Positions 10,354 through 20,592 of a DNA stretch of 64,000 bases are shown piece by piece (positions within the stretch are counted from its first letter, which is position 1; every line of letters starts with the position of its first letter). A model generated the notes under the pieces. It had not been told where the DNA came from, searched no databases, and was given only the letters and a program-made list of their open reading frames with translations. The translations under genes were made by a program, and so were the position numbers. Source of the stretch: Calothrix sp. PCC 6303 (lineage in GTDB: Bacteria; Cyanobacteriota; Cyanobacteriia; Cyanobacteriales; Nostocaceae); contig NC_019751.1 of NCBI RefSeq assembly GCF_000317435.1, positions 6,014,001 to 6,078,000 of the forward strand, written 5' to 3'.

Positions 10354-10605
10354 ATGAGCCAAACAGAAATTTTTGAAAAAGTCAAGGAAATTGTTGCAGA
10401 GCAACTTAGCGTTGAGTCTAAGACAATTACACCCGCATCCAATTTTTCTAATGATTTAGGGGCAGATTCCCTAGATACAGTTGAATTGGTAATGGCTTTG
10501 GAAGAAGAATTCGATATCGAAATCCCTGACGAAGCCGCTGAAAAAATTACCACTGTTCAAGAAGCAGTGGATTTTATCAACAACAAAGTTGCTGCATCTG
10601 CGTAA
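10354..10605 (+). CDS. acpP: Acyl carrier protein
   Basis: 83 residues, acidic. Ser39 in [18 protein letters not shown] is the 4'-phosphopantetheine attachment site. It carries growing acyl chains in type II fatty acid synthesis. It is followed 260 bp later by fabF in the same direction, the usual acpP-fabF order. Confidence 0.98.
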   Translation: MSQTEIFEKVKEIVAEQLSVESKTITPASNFSNDLGADSLDTVELVMALEEEFDIEIPDEAAEKITTVQEAVDFINNKVAASA

Positions 10606-10865
10606 CGAGTGCTAAGGACTGAGAACTGAGTTTTAAAGTATATAAGTACAAATTCCAGAGTGAGAAACTTTACCCCACCAAATATAAACAGACATAAAGA
10701 CCCAAAGACGCGGTAAATTTGTCTAACTACTAAAATTGCCTTGGTGAACTAGGTAAAAATTCTTACCCGATTTACTTCTATATCAAAATTGGACTCAGAA
10801 CTCAGAACTTAAAAACTCAGGACTATTTTTTTTGCCTGTAAGAAGAGCCACCATTGAACTGAATC

Positions 10866-12116
10866 ATGACAGACTTTATCCGTAAACGCGTTGTTGTAAC
10901 TGGTGTTGGCGCGATTACACCGATTGGTAACACTGGATCTGAGTATTGGGAAGGATTGGTAAGCGGTCGTAACGGAATTGGTGAAATCACCTTATTTGAC
11001 GCATCGCGTCACGACTGCCGCATTGCTGGGGAGGTGAAAAACTTCGATCCTCTTGAATACTTGGATCGAAAAGATGCCAAACGGATGGATCGCTTTTCCC
11101 AATTTGGGGTGGCGGCTGCAAAACAAGCTTTAGCAGACGCAGGATTGGTCATCAATGACCTAAACGCTGAACAAATCGGTGTCATGATTGGTTCAGGCAT
11201 TGGTGGCATTAAGGTGTTGGAGGAACAACAAACGATTTATTTAAATCGTGGTCCCGATCGCTGTAGCCCCTTCATGATACCGATGATGATTGCGAATATG
11301 GCAGCGGGGCTAACAGCAATTCATACTGGTGCTAAAGGACCCAATTCTTGTCCGGTGACGGCTTGTGCAGCTGGTTCCAACGCCATTGGGGATGCTTTTC
11401 GCATCGTCCAAAATGGTTATGCACAAGTAATGATTTGTGGCGGTTGTGAAGCTGCAATTACCCCTTTGTCCATAGCTGGATTTTCTTCAGCCAGGGCAAT
11501 GTCTACCCGTAACGATGACCCTACCCATGCCTGTCGTCCCTTTGACAAAGATCGTGATGGGTTTGTGATGGGTGAAGGTTCGGGGATTTTGATTTTGGAA
11601 GAACTTCAACATGCCCTCAGCCGGGGTGCAAGAATTTACGCTGAAGTTGTGGGCTATGGGATGACCTGTGATGCCTACCACATGACAGCAATTGTACCAG
11701 GAGGAGAAGGAGCATCTAGAGCTATTCAAATGGCGTTGAAAGATGGCGGTATTACTCCAGAGATGGTGACATATATCAACGCCCATGGTACCAGTACCCC
11801 CGTTAATGATCCGAACGAAACCTCGGCGATTAAACGCGCTTTGGGCGAACATGCCCAAAAAATCGCCGTCAGTTCCACCAAATCCATGACTGGGCACCTC
11901 CTTGGTGGTTCCGGAGGTATTGAAGGGGTGGCGACAGCTTTAGCGATCGCACATGACATTCTACCCCCAACAATCAACCTTGTGAACCCCGATCCTAATT
12001 GCGACTTGGATTATATTGCCAACACTAGCCGTCCTCAAAAAATCAATGTGGCACTTTCCAACTCTTTTGGATTCGGTGGGCATAATGTCACGTTAGCCTT
12101 TAAGAAGTACGCTTAA
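10866..12116 (+). CDS. fabF: Beta-ketoacyl-ACP synthase II
   Basis: 416 residues. The Cys-His-His catalytic triad is visible: Cys167 in TACAAGSNA, His307 in NAHGTSTP and His344 in MTGHLLGGSGG. FabF condenses malonyl-ACP with acyl-ACP in fatty acid elongation. FGFGGHNVTLAF near the C-terminus is also typical. Start ATG at 10866 gives MTDFIRKRVVVTG, the normal cyanobacterial N-terminus. The gene sits between acpP and tkt. Confidence 0.98.
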   Translation: MTDFIRKRVVVTGVGAITPIGNTGSEYWEGLVSGRNGIGEITLFDASRHDCRIAGEVKNFDPLEYLDRKDAKRMDRFSQFGVAAAKQALADAGLVINDLNAEQIGVMIGSGIGGIKVLEEQQTIYLNRGPDRCSPFMIPMMIANMAAGLTAIHTGAKGPNSCPVTACAAGSNAIGDAFRIVQNGYAQVMICGGCEAAITPLSIAGFSSARAMSTRNDDPTHACRPFDKDRDGFVMGEGSGILILEELQHALSRGARIYAEVVGYGMTCDAYHMTAIVPGGEGASRAIQMALKDGGITPEMVTYINAHGTSTPVNDPNETSAIKRALGEHAQKIAVSSTKSMTGHLLGGSGGIEGVATALAIAHDILPPTINLVNPDPNCDLDYIANTSRPQKINVALSNSFGFGGHNVTLAFKKYA

Positions 12117-12480
12117 ATCAGTGAACAGTTATCAGTTATCAGTTATCAGGTGTGTGGTTACAACTGACACCTTCTGATAATTGATGTAGGACTTAGATCC
12201 AATTTGATAACTGCTAAAAATTGGGAGTTTCCCTAAATACTCGTACAAATCCTGGGTTCAAATTTCAAAACCTGTTGCCAAGTGGTTTAGTCGATTTAGC
12301 AACGGATATTTAACCCAAACCTCAATAAAATAAATTCACATCCTCGGTTTAAAATCCCAGGTATTATCCTTGTCGGTCTACAAACACCAATGGGATGATA
12401 GATATGACTGCTGACAGCAAAAAAAGCCAACAGCAGCATAGCGAAAAACAGTGTTCACCCGTCGTTAAGAACAAGAAATT
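12117..12480. other. Intergenic region between fabF and tkt
   Basis: 364 bp without a gene. Just after fabF is a short tandem repeat of AGTTATC (about three copies near 12127-12149). The rest is AT-rich leader of tkt. No riboswitch or hairpin was recognised. Confidence 0.4.
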
Positions 12481-14493
12481 ATGGCTGTTGCGACCCAAAC
12501 CCTTGAAGAACTTTGTATTAACTCGATCCGCTTCTTAGCAATCGATGCTGTGGAAAAAGCAAAATCTGGACACCCAGGTTTGCCAATGGGTGCCGCGCCA
12601 ATGGCGTTTGTACTTTGGGACAAATTCATGCGAATGAACCCCAAAAACCCAAAATGGTTCAACCGCGATCGCTTTGTGCTTTCCGCTGGTCACGGCTCAA
12701 TGTTACAGTATGCCCTACTGCATTTAGCAGGCTATGACAGTGTGACAATTGAAGGCATTAAACAATTCCGGCAGTGGGGATCTGAAACCCCCGGACACCC
12801 AGAAAACTTTGAAACCGCTGGTGTGGAAGTCACCACAGGACCTTTGGGACAAGGTATTGCCAACGCTGTTGGTTTAGCAATGGCTGAAGCACATCTTGCC
12901 GCAAAATTCAATAAGCCTGATGCCACAATTGTTGACCACTACACCTACGTAATTTTAGGTGACGGTTGTAACATGGAAGGTATTTCGGGTGAAGCCTGTT
13001 CTTTCGCTGGACACCTGGGATTAGGAAAACTCATCGCCCTCTATGACGATAACCACATCTCCATCGATGGTTCTACCGATGTAGCCTTTACCGAAGACGT
13101 TTCCAAGCGGTTTGAAGCCTACGGTTGGCACGTTCTTCATGTCGAAGATGGTAACAATGACTTGGCTGCAATTGAAAGCGCGATCGCAGAAGCTAAAAAA
13201 GTCACCGACAAACCCAGCATGATCAAGGTGACAACCACCATCGGTTATGGTTCTCCCAACAAAGCTAACACCGCAGGAGTTCACGGTGCAGCATTGGGTG
13301 GCGATGAAATTGAACTCACCCGCAACAACTTAAATTGGCAATACCCTCCTTTTGAACTACCACCAGATGCCGTCAACCACATGCGGAAGGCAGTGGAACG
13401 TGGTGCAACAGCAGAAGCTGAATGGAATCAAGCCCTCGCTGAATACACAGCAAAATATCCCCAAGAAGCAGCAGAATTTGCCCGCTTCGTCAGTGGTAAA
13501 CTCCCCGATGGTTGGGATAAAGTCCTCCCCACCTACACCCCCGCAGACAAAGCACTACCCACCCGTAAACATTCGGAAACATGCCTCAACAAATTGGCGC
13601 AAGTTCTCCCCGAATTAATTGGTGGTTCAGCCGACTTAACCCACTCCAACCTCACCGAAATCAAAGGCTTTGGTGATTTCCAAAAGGGACAGTACGCAAA
13701 CCGTAACGTTCACTTCGGTGTTCGGGAACATGGTATGGGTGCAATTTGCAACGGGATGGCGCTGCATGGTTCCGGATTAATTCCCTACGGTGCAACCTTC
13801 CTAATTTTCACCGACTACATGCGGGCAGCAATTCGCCTCTCAGCTTTGTCCCTCGCTGGTTCAATTTGGGTGATGACTCACGACTCCATCGGACAAGGTG
13901 AAGACGGTCCCACCCACCAACCAATCGAAACCCTCGCTTCTTTGCGGGCAATTCCTAACCTCACAGTGATTCGTCCTGCTGATGGAACCGAAACCTCTGG
14001 TGCTTACAAAGTTGCCATTGAAAGCTCCAAAGCAGGCAACCCCACCCTGTTAGCATTCTCCCGCCAAAACCTACCTAACTTAGCAGGTTCATCAATTGAA
14101 GGTGTTACAAAAGGTGGATATATCTTAGTTGATAGCCAAGGTACACCCGACATTATCTTAATTGGTACAGGTTCCGAAGTTAGCCTTTGTGTAACTGCTG
14201 CCGAAAAACTTACCGCCGAAGGTAAGAAAGTACGCGTAGTTTCTATGCCATCCACCGATTTATTCGATGCCCAAGATGCAGCTTACAGAGAATCAGTATT
14301 ACCAAAAGCTGTCACCAAGCGCGTATCAGTGGAAGCGGCTTGCAGCTTCGGTTGGCACAAGTATATTGGCACTGAAGGTGTAGCAGTTAGCATCGACAGA
14401 TTTGGTGCTTCTGCTCCTGGTAATATTTGCTTAGAGAAGTTCGGTTTCAGTGTTGAAAACGTATTTGCAACTGCTAAGACACTATTAGGTTAG
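12481..14493 (+). CDS. tkt: Transketolase
   Basis: 670 residues, the usual length. TktA-type enzymes move two-carbon ketol units in the Calvin cycle and the pentose phosphate pathway, using thiamin diphosphate. The TPP motif [13 protein letters not shown] starts near residue 160; [13 protein letters not shown] at the N-terminus and the pyrimidine-domain [14 protein letters not shown] are present, followed by a C-terminal transketolase domain. A strong rho-independent terminator follows, so the gene ends its own transcript. Confidence 0.98.
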   Translation: MAVATQTLEELCINSIRFLAIDAVEKAKSGHPGLPMGAAPMAFVLWDKFMRMNPKNPKWFNRDRFVLSAGHGSMLQYALLHLAGYDSVTIEGIKQFRQWGSETPGHPENFETAGVEVTTGPLGQGIANAVGLAMAEAHLAAKFNKPDATIVDHYTYVILGDGCNMEGISGEACSFAGHLGLGKLIALYDDNHISIDGSTDVAFTEDVSKRFEAYGWHVLHVEDGNNDLAAIESAIAEAKKVTDKPSMIKVTTTIGYGSPNKANTAGVHGAALGGDEIELTRNNLNWQYPPFELPPDAVNHMRKAVERGATAEAEWNQALAEYTAKYPQEAAEFARFVSGKLPDGWDKVLPTYTPADKALPTRKHSETCLNKLAQVLPELIGGSADLTHSNLTEIKGFGDFQKGQYANRNVHFGVREHGMGAICNGMALHGSGLIPYGATFLIFTDYMRAAIRLSALSLAGSIWVMTHDSIGQGEDGPTHQPIETLASLRAIPNLTVIRPADGTETSGAYKVAIESSKAGNPTLLAFSRQNLPNLAGSSIEGVTKGGYILVDSQGTPDIILIGTGSEVSLCVTAAEKLTAEGKKVRVVSMPSTDLFDAQDAAYRESVLPKAVTKRVSVEAACSFGWHKYIGTEGVAVSIDRFGASAPGNICLEKFGFSVENVFATAKTLLG

Positions 14494-14524
14494 TCCCTAA
14501 TAGTTTTGATTTGATACTTTAACG

Positions 14525-14553
14525 GGGTGGGCATCTTGCCTACCCTTTTTTTG
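14525..14553 (+). terminator. Rho-independent terminator of tkt
   Basis: GGGTGGGCA (14525-14533), TCT loop, TGCCTACCC (14537-14545) and then a run of seven T. One G-T pair interrupts a nine-pair stem. It lies 32 bp after the tkt stop. Confidence 0.9.
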
Positions 14554-14691
14554 TTTTTTTAAATCCTTCCTAACCCTACTGATAGCAATTTGAAAAATGT
14601 TGGCGACAAATTACCTAACCCGCATTAGAATCAAGAACCCCACCCGATAGACAACTTTCAATGAATTTTTGTAAAAGTGTTCTAGCTGACA

Positions 14692-14719
14692 TTGACTAAT
14701 CAACTTTTTTTGAAATGAT
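14692..14719 (+). promoter_or_regulatory. Candidate promoter with ArsR-like box upstream of pstS
   Basis: TTGACT (14692-14697) and AATGAT (14714-14719) form a -35/-10 pair with a 16-bp spacer. Between them lies ATCAA-N6-TTGAA (14699-14714), one base away from ATCAA-N6-TTGAT, the inverted repeat described for Synechocystis ArsR at the arsBHC promoter. An operator at this position would block RNA polymerase. It is about 35 bp before the pstS start. Confidence 0.5.
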
Positions 14720-14749
14720 GTAAATGTGCTCATTCAATAGGTAAAAACG

Positions 14750-15820
14750 ATGAAGTCTCTAAGCGTGGAAGTCACGAAAATTACTCTTGTGGTTGGGTTG
14801 TCTATTTCGGCAGTTAGTTGTAGTAATGAATCGAAGACATCATCAACAGGGATTCAGGAAACACCTGGTGCAACCGAGGTTAGTCAAACCCAAACTATTG
14901 CGGAAATAAGCATAGATGGTTCCAGTACAGTCTATCCGATCACAAACGCGATCGCTAAAGATTTTGCGAGCCAGTCAAAGAGTGCTGCACCCGTAAAAGT
15001 TAAGTTTTCAGGAACATCTGGAGGGTTTCAGAAATTCTGTGCAGGTGAAACCGACATCAACAACGCATCTAGACCAATTTTAAAAGCAGAAATCGCCGCC
15101 TGTAACCAAAACAATGTCCGTTTCATCGAAATACCAGTTGCCTTCGACGCTTTAACAGTTGCAGTTAACCCCAAAAATACTTGGGCAAAGGATATAACCG
15201 TTGCTGAATTGAAAAAGATTTGGGAACCATCCGCTGAAGGAAAAATTACCAATTGGAAACAAGTTCGCCCATCTTATCCAGATAAACCCCTGAAATTATA
15301 CGGTGCTGGTGATAAATCAGGTACATTTGATTACTTTAATGAAGCAATTGTCGGTGAAGCCAAAGCTACCCGTAAAGACTACATAGCTAGTGAAGATGAT
15401 ATAGCCCTGGTTAAGGGTGTAATTGAAAATGAAGGTGCTTTAGGATACTTTGGATTTGCTTATTACGAAGACAACCAAGCGAAATTAAAAGCATTAGCTA
15501 TTGACAGCGGCAAAGGTGCTGTTTTACCTTCCCTGGAAACAGTAGAAAAATCCCAATATCAACCACTTTCACGACCATTATTTATTTATGTCAATGCTCA
15601 AGCATCACAATCTAAACCAGCAGTGAAGCAGTTTGTGGAATATTATCTCCAACAAGCAGCGAAAAAATCAGGAACTGTCGGCTATATCCCCCTACCAAAA
15701 GAAGCTTACAACATCAACTCTACTCATTTTTATCAAGGTAAATTCGGTACAGTTTTTGGTGGAGAAGCAAAATTTAATCTGACGCTTGATGAGTTGCTAC
15801 GTCAAGAAGCAAAATTCTAA
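14750..15820 (+). CDS. pstS: PstS/SphX-like phosphate-binding lipoprotein
   Basis: 356 residues. Residues 1-28 form a signal peptide ending in a lipobox-like SAVSC, so the protein is probably lipid-anchored in the periplasm. The mature part is a phosphate-binding protein of the PstS family: DGSSTVYPIT and SGTSGGFQKFCAGETDI bind phosphate in known relatives, and GAGDKSGTFDYF follows. It lacks its own PstCAB genes here. Instead the next two genes are an ArsJ-associated GAPDH and ArsJ, so it may belong to the arsenate response, keeping phosphate uptake going or discriminating against arsenate. That role is inferred from context and from the ArsR-like boxes on both sides. Confidence 0.88.
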   Translation: MKSLSVEVTKITLVVGLSISAVSCSNESKTSSTGIQETPGATEVSQTQTIAEISIDGSSTVYPITNAIAKDFASQSKSAAPVKVKFSGTSGGFQKFCAGETDINNASRPILKAEIAACNQNNVRFIEIPVAFDALTVAVNPKNTWAKDITVAELKKIWEPSAEGKITNWKQVRPSYPDKPLKLYGAGDKSGTFDYFNEAIVGEAKATRKDYIASEDDIALVKGVIENEGALGYFGFAYYEDNQAKLKALAIDSGKGAVLPSLETVEKSQYQPLSRPLFIYVNAQASQSKPAVKQFVEYYLQQAAKKSGTVGYIPLPKEAYNINSTHFYQGKFGTVFGGEAKFNLTLDELLRQEAKF

Positions 15821-16219
15821 GCAGATTCCATCTGTTGTGTCATTAATTCTGCTGGGTTAATTAGGTAAAAAAATGAATCAAGAAAAATTGATTCATTTCA
15901 TGTATGATTAGTTTGGCACGTTCAAACACATCAATTATTTATACCAAGTTGCTTTCTGTCCTAATAGTTAGATGAAAGTCTAATTTTTGGCGTTTAGCAG
16001 CAAATTTAGAGGATTTACGCCGAAATGAGGCATTTACACCATGTCTTCTCATTGCGATTGCGTAAGTCCTATTTAGGCACTTCCAATTAAATAATTATCG
16101 AGTTTTCTATTGTGGATGTTTTTCGGGCAAGATGCCCAAACCACAGGATATTTTATTTTCTGGAAGTCCCTTAAGAAAACAAGAACAATTTTACCCAACA
16201 TAAACAAGTAGAAAAACAG
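15821..16219. other. Leader region between pstS and gap
   Basis: 399 bp with no gene. It contains an ArsR-like inverted repeat and a TATGAT box (15871-15908). If transcription starts just after that box, the gap-arsJ mRNA has a leader of about 300 nt. Near 16040-16075 is a fragment of a common dispersed repeat (ATTGCGTAAGTCCT). Confidence 0.5.
15871..15908 (+). promoter_or_regulatory. Candidate ArsR operator and -10 box ahead of gap-arsJ
   Basis: Perfect 11-bp inverted repeat AAATGAATCAA (15871-15881) / TTGATTCATTT (15888-15898) with a 6-base loop. Its core is exactly ATCAA-N6-TTGAT, the motif reported for the ArsR repressor of Synechocystis. TATGAT at 15903-15908 is a good -10 box directly after it. 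There is no T-run, which argues against a plain terminator of pstS, although it lies only 51 bp after that stop codon. Confidence 0.55.
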
Positions 16220-17239
16220 ATGACAGTTCGGATTGGAATCAATGGATTTGGCAGAATTGGTAGACTAGCTTTGCGAGCAGCATGGAATTACTCAGAAATT
16301 GAATTTGTCCATATCAATGAAGTCAAAGGTGGAGCAGTTACAGCAGCTCATCTACTCAAGTTTGACTCGGTTCATGGACGTTGGACACAGGAAGTCGAAG
16401 CTGGGGAAAACCGCGTTTTTATAGACGGGAAACCTCTGAGTTTTAGCGAATATTCCCAACCTGGGGAAGTTCCTTGGGAAGATTTTGGTGTGGATGTGGT
16501 GCTGGAATGCTCAGGAAAATTTAGAACCACCGAAACCCTTGATCCTTATTTCAAACGGGGAATCAGAAAAGTAATTGTAGCTGCTCCAGTAAAGAAAGGA
16601 GCGCTAAATATTGTTATGGGAGTCAATGACAACCTCTATCAATCTGAAGAACACCATCTTCTCACTGCTGCTTCCTGTACAACTAACTGTTTAGCTCCAG
16701 TAGTCAAGGTAATTCACGAAGGGTTGGGAATCAAGCATGGAGTAATCACCACAATCCATGACAATACCAATACTCAAACCATCGTTGATGCTCCCCACAA
16801 AGATTTACGACGAGCTAGAGCAACTAGTTTGTCTTTGATTCCCACTAGTACAGGTTCAGCAACTGCAATCGGGTTAATTTATCCGGAATTGAATGGCAAG
16901 TTGAATGGTTTAGCAGTACGAGTACCTTTACTAAATGCTTCCCTCACAGATTGCGTTTTTGAAGTAGCTAGACCAACTACTATCGAAGAAGTGAACGGTT
17001 TGCTCAAAGCAGCTTCACAGCAGGAACCGCTGCAAGGGATTTTGGGTTATGAAGAACGTCCTTTAGTTTCCATAGATTACAAAGATGATCCTCGCTCTTC
17101 CATTATTGATGCTCTATCCACAATGGTGGTAGATGAGACGCAAGTCAAAATTCTTGCTTGGTACGACAACGAGTGGGGTTATGCCAATCGGATGGTAGAA
17201 CTTGCTCGTAAGGTTGCTTTAAGCCTGAAGTCGGTTTGA
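16220..17239 (+). CDS. gap: ArsJ-associated glyceraldehyde-3-phosphate dehydrogenase
   Basis: 339 residues, complete GAPDH with NAD-binding [10 protein letters not shown], catalytic Cys153 in [10 protein letters not shown] and His180. In arsenic-resistance operons, this GAPDH uses arsenate in place of phosphate and forms unstable 1-arseno-3-phosphoglycerate, which ArsJ then exports. arsJ follows 69 bp downstream, which separates this gene from the housekeeping gap1/gap2. HINEVKGG, where most GAPDHs have Asp at the cofactor ribose site, is as I remember it for this subgroup. Expression is probably controlled by the ArsR-like box upstream. Confidence 0.92.
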   Translation: MTVRIGINGFGRIGRLALRAAWNYSEIEFVHINEVKGGAVTAAHLLKFDSVHGRWTQEVEAGENRVFIDGKPLSFSEYSQPGEVPWEDFGVDVVLECSGKFRTTETLDPYFKRGIRKVIVAAPVKKGALNIVMGVNDNLYQSEEHHLLTAASCTTNCLAPVVKVIHEGLGIKHGVITTIHDNTNTQTIVDAPHKDLRRARATSLSLIPTSTGSATAIGLIYPELNGKLNGLAVRVPLLNASLTDCVFEVARPTTIEEVNGLLKAASQQEPLQGILGYEERPLVSIDYKDDPRSSIIDALSTMVVDETQVKILAWYDNEWGYANRMVELARKVALSLKSV

Positions 17240-17308
17240 GTTGAAAATATTCTCAAGCTCGAAGTTTTCCCAATTTTCTTGCTGATCCTTCATTAACATC
17301 ATTTCCTT

Positions 17309-18571
17309 ATGGCACTTAGTACAGCTTCCAGAGCCAATTTCAAAAACTATAGCTTAGTAACACTTGCCTACTGGGGGTTCACCATTACCGATGGTGCGCT
17401 ACGAATGTTGGTGCTGCTATATTTCAACAAAATTGGTTATACTCCCATCCAAATTGCTTCCTTATTCCTGTTTTACGAGGTTTTCGGCATTGTCACCAAC
17501 TTTCTTGGTGGTTGGATTGGTTCTCAATTTGGACTAAAAATAACTCTTTATACTGGCATTGGACTACAGATTTTTTCTTTGGTAATGCTTTCTATGCTTA
17601 ACCCTAGTTGGGCACAATGGATTGCTGTAACCTATGTAATGGTGGCACAGGCATTTTCTGGAATTGCTAAAGATTTAACTAAGATGAGTACCAAAAGTGC
17701 CATTCGCTTAGTTGTACCCCAAGATGCCCAATCTTCACTATTTAAATGGGTGGCAATTCTCACAGGTTCCAAAAATGCCCTCAAAGGGGTTGGCTTTTTT
17801 GTTGGTAGTGCATTACTAGGTGGATTTGGCTTTATTAATTCCCTGTGGATTATGGCTGCTGGACTATTCTTGATTATGTTCACGGGGATGCTATTGCCCA
17901 AGGGAATGGGCAAAATCAAGAAAAAGGTCAAATTTAGCCAATTATTTTCTAAGAGCGAAGAAATTAATATTCTTTCGGCTGCTCGATTCTTCTTATTTGG
18001 TTCCAGAGATGTGTGGTTTGTAGTTGCTCTACCAGTATTTTTACGTAGTACATTAGGCTGGTCATTTTCTCAAGTGGGTGGATTTTTGGCGTTTTGGGTA
18101 ATTGGCTATGGCATTATTCAATCCTTAGCGCCAACGTTAATTAAGCGATTTGGTTCTGGTCAACCTCCCCAAGCAAACACCGTCCAGTTTTGGACGTTTA
18201 CCCTTACCGCAGTCCCAGCTGCGATCGCACTCGCTCTGCAAACGGGTATACCTGCTAATATTGCGATCGTTGGTGGATTAATGGTTTTTGGTGTGGTGTT
18301 TGCTTTCAACTCAGCAGTTCATTCCTACTTGGTGTTGGCTTTTACCGATGATGACAAGGTGGCGCTAAACGTCGGATTTTACTACATGGCTAACTCTGGC
18401 GGTCGTTTAGCTGGTACTGTCTTATCTGGGTTGGTGTATCAATTTTTCGGTTTGGTTGGCTGTCTGTGGACATCAATGTTTTTTGTCCTGGCAGCAGCAT
18501 TAGTCACTTTGAAACTACCAAATCCCAAACCAAGTAAGAATATTGCCTGGAAAGCTGGAGATGGTGATTAA
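17309..18571 (+). CDS. arsJ: Organoarsenical efflux MFS transporter ArsJ
   Basis: 420 residues with about 12 membrane helices of the major facilitator superfamily. Recognised from the N-terminus (KNYSLVTLAYWGFTITDGALRMLVLLYF cut over residues 11-38), KDLTKMSTKSAIR, and FKWVAILTGSKNALKGVGFF. ArsJ exports 1-arseno-3-phosphoglycerate made by the GAPDH encoded just upstream. The two genes form one transcription unit with 69 bp between them. No arsR, arsB, arsC or arsM gene lies in this window. Confidence 0.93.
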   Translation: MALSTASRANFKNYSLVTLAYWGFTITDGALRMLVLLYFNKIGYTPIQIASLFLFYEVFGIVTNFLGGWIGSQFGLKITLYTGIGLQIFSLVMLSMLNPSWAQWIAVTYVMVAQAFSGIAKDLTKMSTKSAIRLVVPQDAQSSLFKWVAILTGSKNALKGVGFFVGSALLGGFGFINSLWIMAAGLFLIMFTGMLLPKGMGKIKKKVKFSQLFSKSEEINILSAARFFLFGSRDVWFVVALPVFLRSTLGWSFSQVGGFLAFWVIGYGIIQSLAPTLIKRFGSGQPPQANTVQFWTFTLTAVPAAIALALQTGIPANIAIVGGLMVFGVVFAFNSAVHSYLVLAFTDDDKVALNVGFYYMANSGGRLAGTVLSGLVYQFFGLVGCLWTSMFFVLAAALVTLKLPNPKPSKNIAWKAGDGD

Positions 18572-18619
18572 AAAATAAGTAATGAGTAATGAATAAGTTT
18601 TGTAACGGGGATTTAGCGC

Positions 18620-18653
18620 AAACTTAACGGGGGCTGTCCCTCCGTTAAAGTTT
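18620..18653. terminator. Hairpin between arsJ and the convergent crtH
   Basis: AAACTTAACGGGGG on the left pairs with CCCTCCGTTAAAGTTT on the right, with one-base bulges and a CTGT loop. It lies 49 bp beyond arsJ and 85 bp beyond the crtH stop. There is no strong T-run, so a transcript-end or bidirectional terminator role is likely but not sure. Confidence 0.55.
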
Positions 18654-18667
18654 GTAAGACAGACCCC

Positions 18668-18735
18668 GACACAAAACGCGCTGCCGTCGTTGAAAGGGCT
18701 GGAATTAAACACCCAAACTTTGTTAAAATCAATCA
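18668..18735. repeat. Dispersed repeat A, copy 1
   Basis: About 66 bp that recur at 31333-31398: GACACAAAACGCGCT-CCGTCGTT, then AATTAAAC-CCCAAACTTTGTTAA. Here it lies between arsJ and crtH; the other copy lies directly before nrtR. Same orientation in both places. Confidence 0.75.
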
Positions 18736-18737
18736 CA

Positions 18738-20231
18738 TCATCTAGATATCCGTAAATCTACGGCAATACGGTGAGCGCAAGCGAACCCAGAAAACGCCAC
18801 CGCATTCAAACCTTGTCCAGGAAATGTGCTATCCCCTACACAGTAAAGTCCAGGAATTACCGTGCGATTAAAGGGCATATTTAGTAATCCCAGTAATTTC
18901 CGCCGAGGAATTGGTCCGTAAGTTCCATCTTCCCTCCCTAAATAACGTCTATGGGTGCGGGGTGTTCCCACTTCCAAATAATCTAACCCAGCGTCCAAAC
19001 CGGGAAATATCTGTTCTAATCTTTGAATAATTCGCCCTGCGGCAGCTTCTTTCTTTGCTTCATAATCACTGGGAGATAAATTTTCCCAATCAGTTAACCA
19101 ATGAGGCGTGAAAGCATGGATGACGTGATAACCTGGGGGTGCTAATTGTGAATCCAATAGGGTGGGAATAGAGACAAAAATCGTCCCTTCTGAATCTGCC
19201 ATTTTTTCCCACTTTTCTAACAAGATGTGATGACATTCTGTCCCAACAGGAAATACCTCAGCTTTGACTCCCATGTGCAAACTTAAAAAGCTCGGTGATT
19301 TGTGATATTTTTGTTGCCATATTTTCTCATTATTTGGTAATTTCTCGGAAGGTAAAAGCTTCCCAAAGGTGTCCCAACGAGTGGCATTAGAAACGATTCT
19401 GTGGGCGTGGTAGACTTCACCATTAGCTAGTTTTATTCCCACTGCTTGACCTTTTTCCAGGATAATTTCTGTAACTCTAGCTTGATATTCAATTTTTCCC
19501 CCAGCCATTTCCAAACCTTCCACAAGTTTTTCGGCTATTTTCCCAACACCACCTTTGGGATAATTCACTCCACCATAATGTCTATCAGAAAATACCATGC
19601 CAGCATTAATCATAGGTGTCATTGCCCCTGGAACTACCGACCAGCAATAACATTCCATATCTATGAATCTGAGTAATTCTGGATCTTTGATGTAGCGTTT
19701 GGCAATATCTCCGGCATTCAAAGGTAAATATTTAGCTAAACGCAAGCAAGCGAGGGGATGTTGGAGAAATACCCGCAGTAAGTAGCGAGGTTCTTCCAAA
19801 GAAAGCAAATCCATCTGGTTTAAACAGTCAAAAACTCGCCAACACTCATCATAAAAACGGCGAATTCCCTCTGCTTCGTGGGGAAAGTAGGCGATAAGAT
19901 TATCTAAAAATTGTTGGTAATCTCGCTCTACCTTAATATCTAGGTTGTTGGGGAGATGATAGTGAACTTGTACCGAGTCGGGAATTGTTTCTAAACTGAC
20001 ACCAACTGCATTCAAGGCACGAGTAAGTAAATTTGTAGTACCTTTTTCCCCAAAACCAAAAATCATCGATGCACCAACATCAAAGCGATATTCTTGGCGT
20101 TGAAAATATCCAGCACTACCACCAGGGATTAAATAACTTTCTAATACTAAAACTTTTGCACCTTTAGCAGCAAGTTGTGTGGCTGTAACTAAGCCACCAA
20201 TGCCAGAACCAATAATGATTGCATCGTACAT
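18738..20231 (-). CDS. crtH: Carotene (prolycopene) isomerase CrtH
   Basis: 497 residues. The N-terminal dinucleotide fold [17 protein letters not shown] binds FAD, followed by [13 protein letters not shown]. The C-terminus has [22 protein letters not shown], the FAD-binding end of the CrtI/CRTISO family. CrtH isomerises cis bonds of prolycopene to all-trans lycopene on the way to carotenoids. The length (about 500) and [19 protein letters not shown] separate it from CrtI and CrtP/Q. It stands alone, convergent with arsJ. Confidence 0.93.
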   Translation of the reverse strand: MYDAIIIGSGIGGLVTATQLAAKGAKVLVLESYLIPGGSAGYFQRQEYRFDVGASMIFGFGEKGTTNLLTRALNAVGVSLETIPDSVQVHYHLPNNLDIKVERDYQQFLDNLIAYFPHEAEGIRRFYDECWRVFDCLNQMDLLSLEEPRYLLRVFLQHPLACLRLAKYLPLNAGDIAKRYIKDPELLRFIDMECYCWSVVPGAMTPMINAGMVFSDRHYGGVNYPKGGVGKIAEKLVEGLEMAGGKIEYQARVTEIILEKGQAVGIKLANGEVYHAHRIVSNATRWDTFGKLLPSEKLPNNEKIWQQKYHKSPSFLSLHMGVKAEVFPVGTECHHILLEKWEKMADSEGTIFVSIPTLLDSQLAPPGYHVIHAFTPHWLTDWENLSPSDYEAKKEAAAGRIIQRLEQIFPGLDAGLDYLEVGTPRTHRRYLGREDGTYGPIPRRKLLGLLNMPFNRTVIPGLYCVGDSTFPGQGLNAVAFSGFACAHRIAVDLRISR

Positions 20232-20405
20232 GAACCGAGATGTTGGGAGAATAAATTGGTGGTTTGATTAAGATATTGAAGCTTGTGGGATAATTATATA
20301 TGAAGCTTGCGCGACGTGAGTCGTTCGCGTAGCCTCTCTGAGAGATAATCGCGTATGGTTTTAAATTGGTAACGTTTCTGGTTAGCGGCTGCAACACCAA
20401 GCTCT

Positions 20406-20591
20406 CTAAGCAGTCAACTCCAACCATTTTTCATACGGCAGGACATTAACACTCGCACCTGTATCTAGCAGTGCTAAAACCTCCACCGATGACCCTCGAT
20501 ATGTTAGAGATAACGGCAATTGAGGCAATGCGTCAGGAACACCAAAGGTATCAAATCCTTCAGTAAAGTTAAATTTCTGAGCGTTACGCAT
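20406..20591 (-). pseudogene. Retropepsin-like aspartyl protease, truncated
   Basis: 61 codons remain. LLDTGASVNVLPYEKWL is the Asp-Thr-Gly active-site motif of retroviral-type aspartic proteases, which in cyanobacteria are usually about 120-130 residues. Here the frame stops ten residues after the motif. Downstream sequence is a dispersed repeat (ACGTCGCGCAAGCTTC type, about 20290-20350), so the 3' half was probably replaced or lost. The start lies one base after the stop of the 68-residue gene upstream, a pairing I remember from other cyanobacteria. Confidence 0.6.
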
Positions 20592-20592
20592 T

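Noticed and set aside
11487-11897. 136-codon minus-strand frame inside fabF
   Set aside because: Antisense shadow of a clearly functional fabF.
12127-12149. AGTTATC short tandem repeat after fabF
   Set aside because: Only about three copies; such words are common between genes in these genomes.
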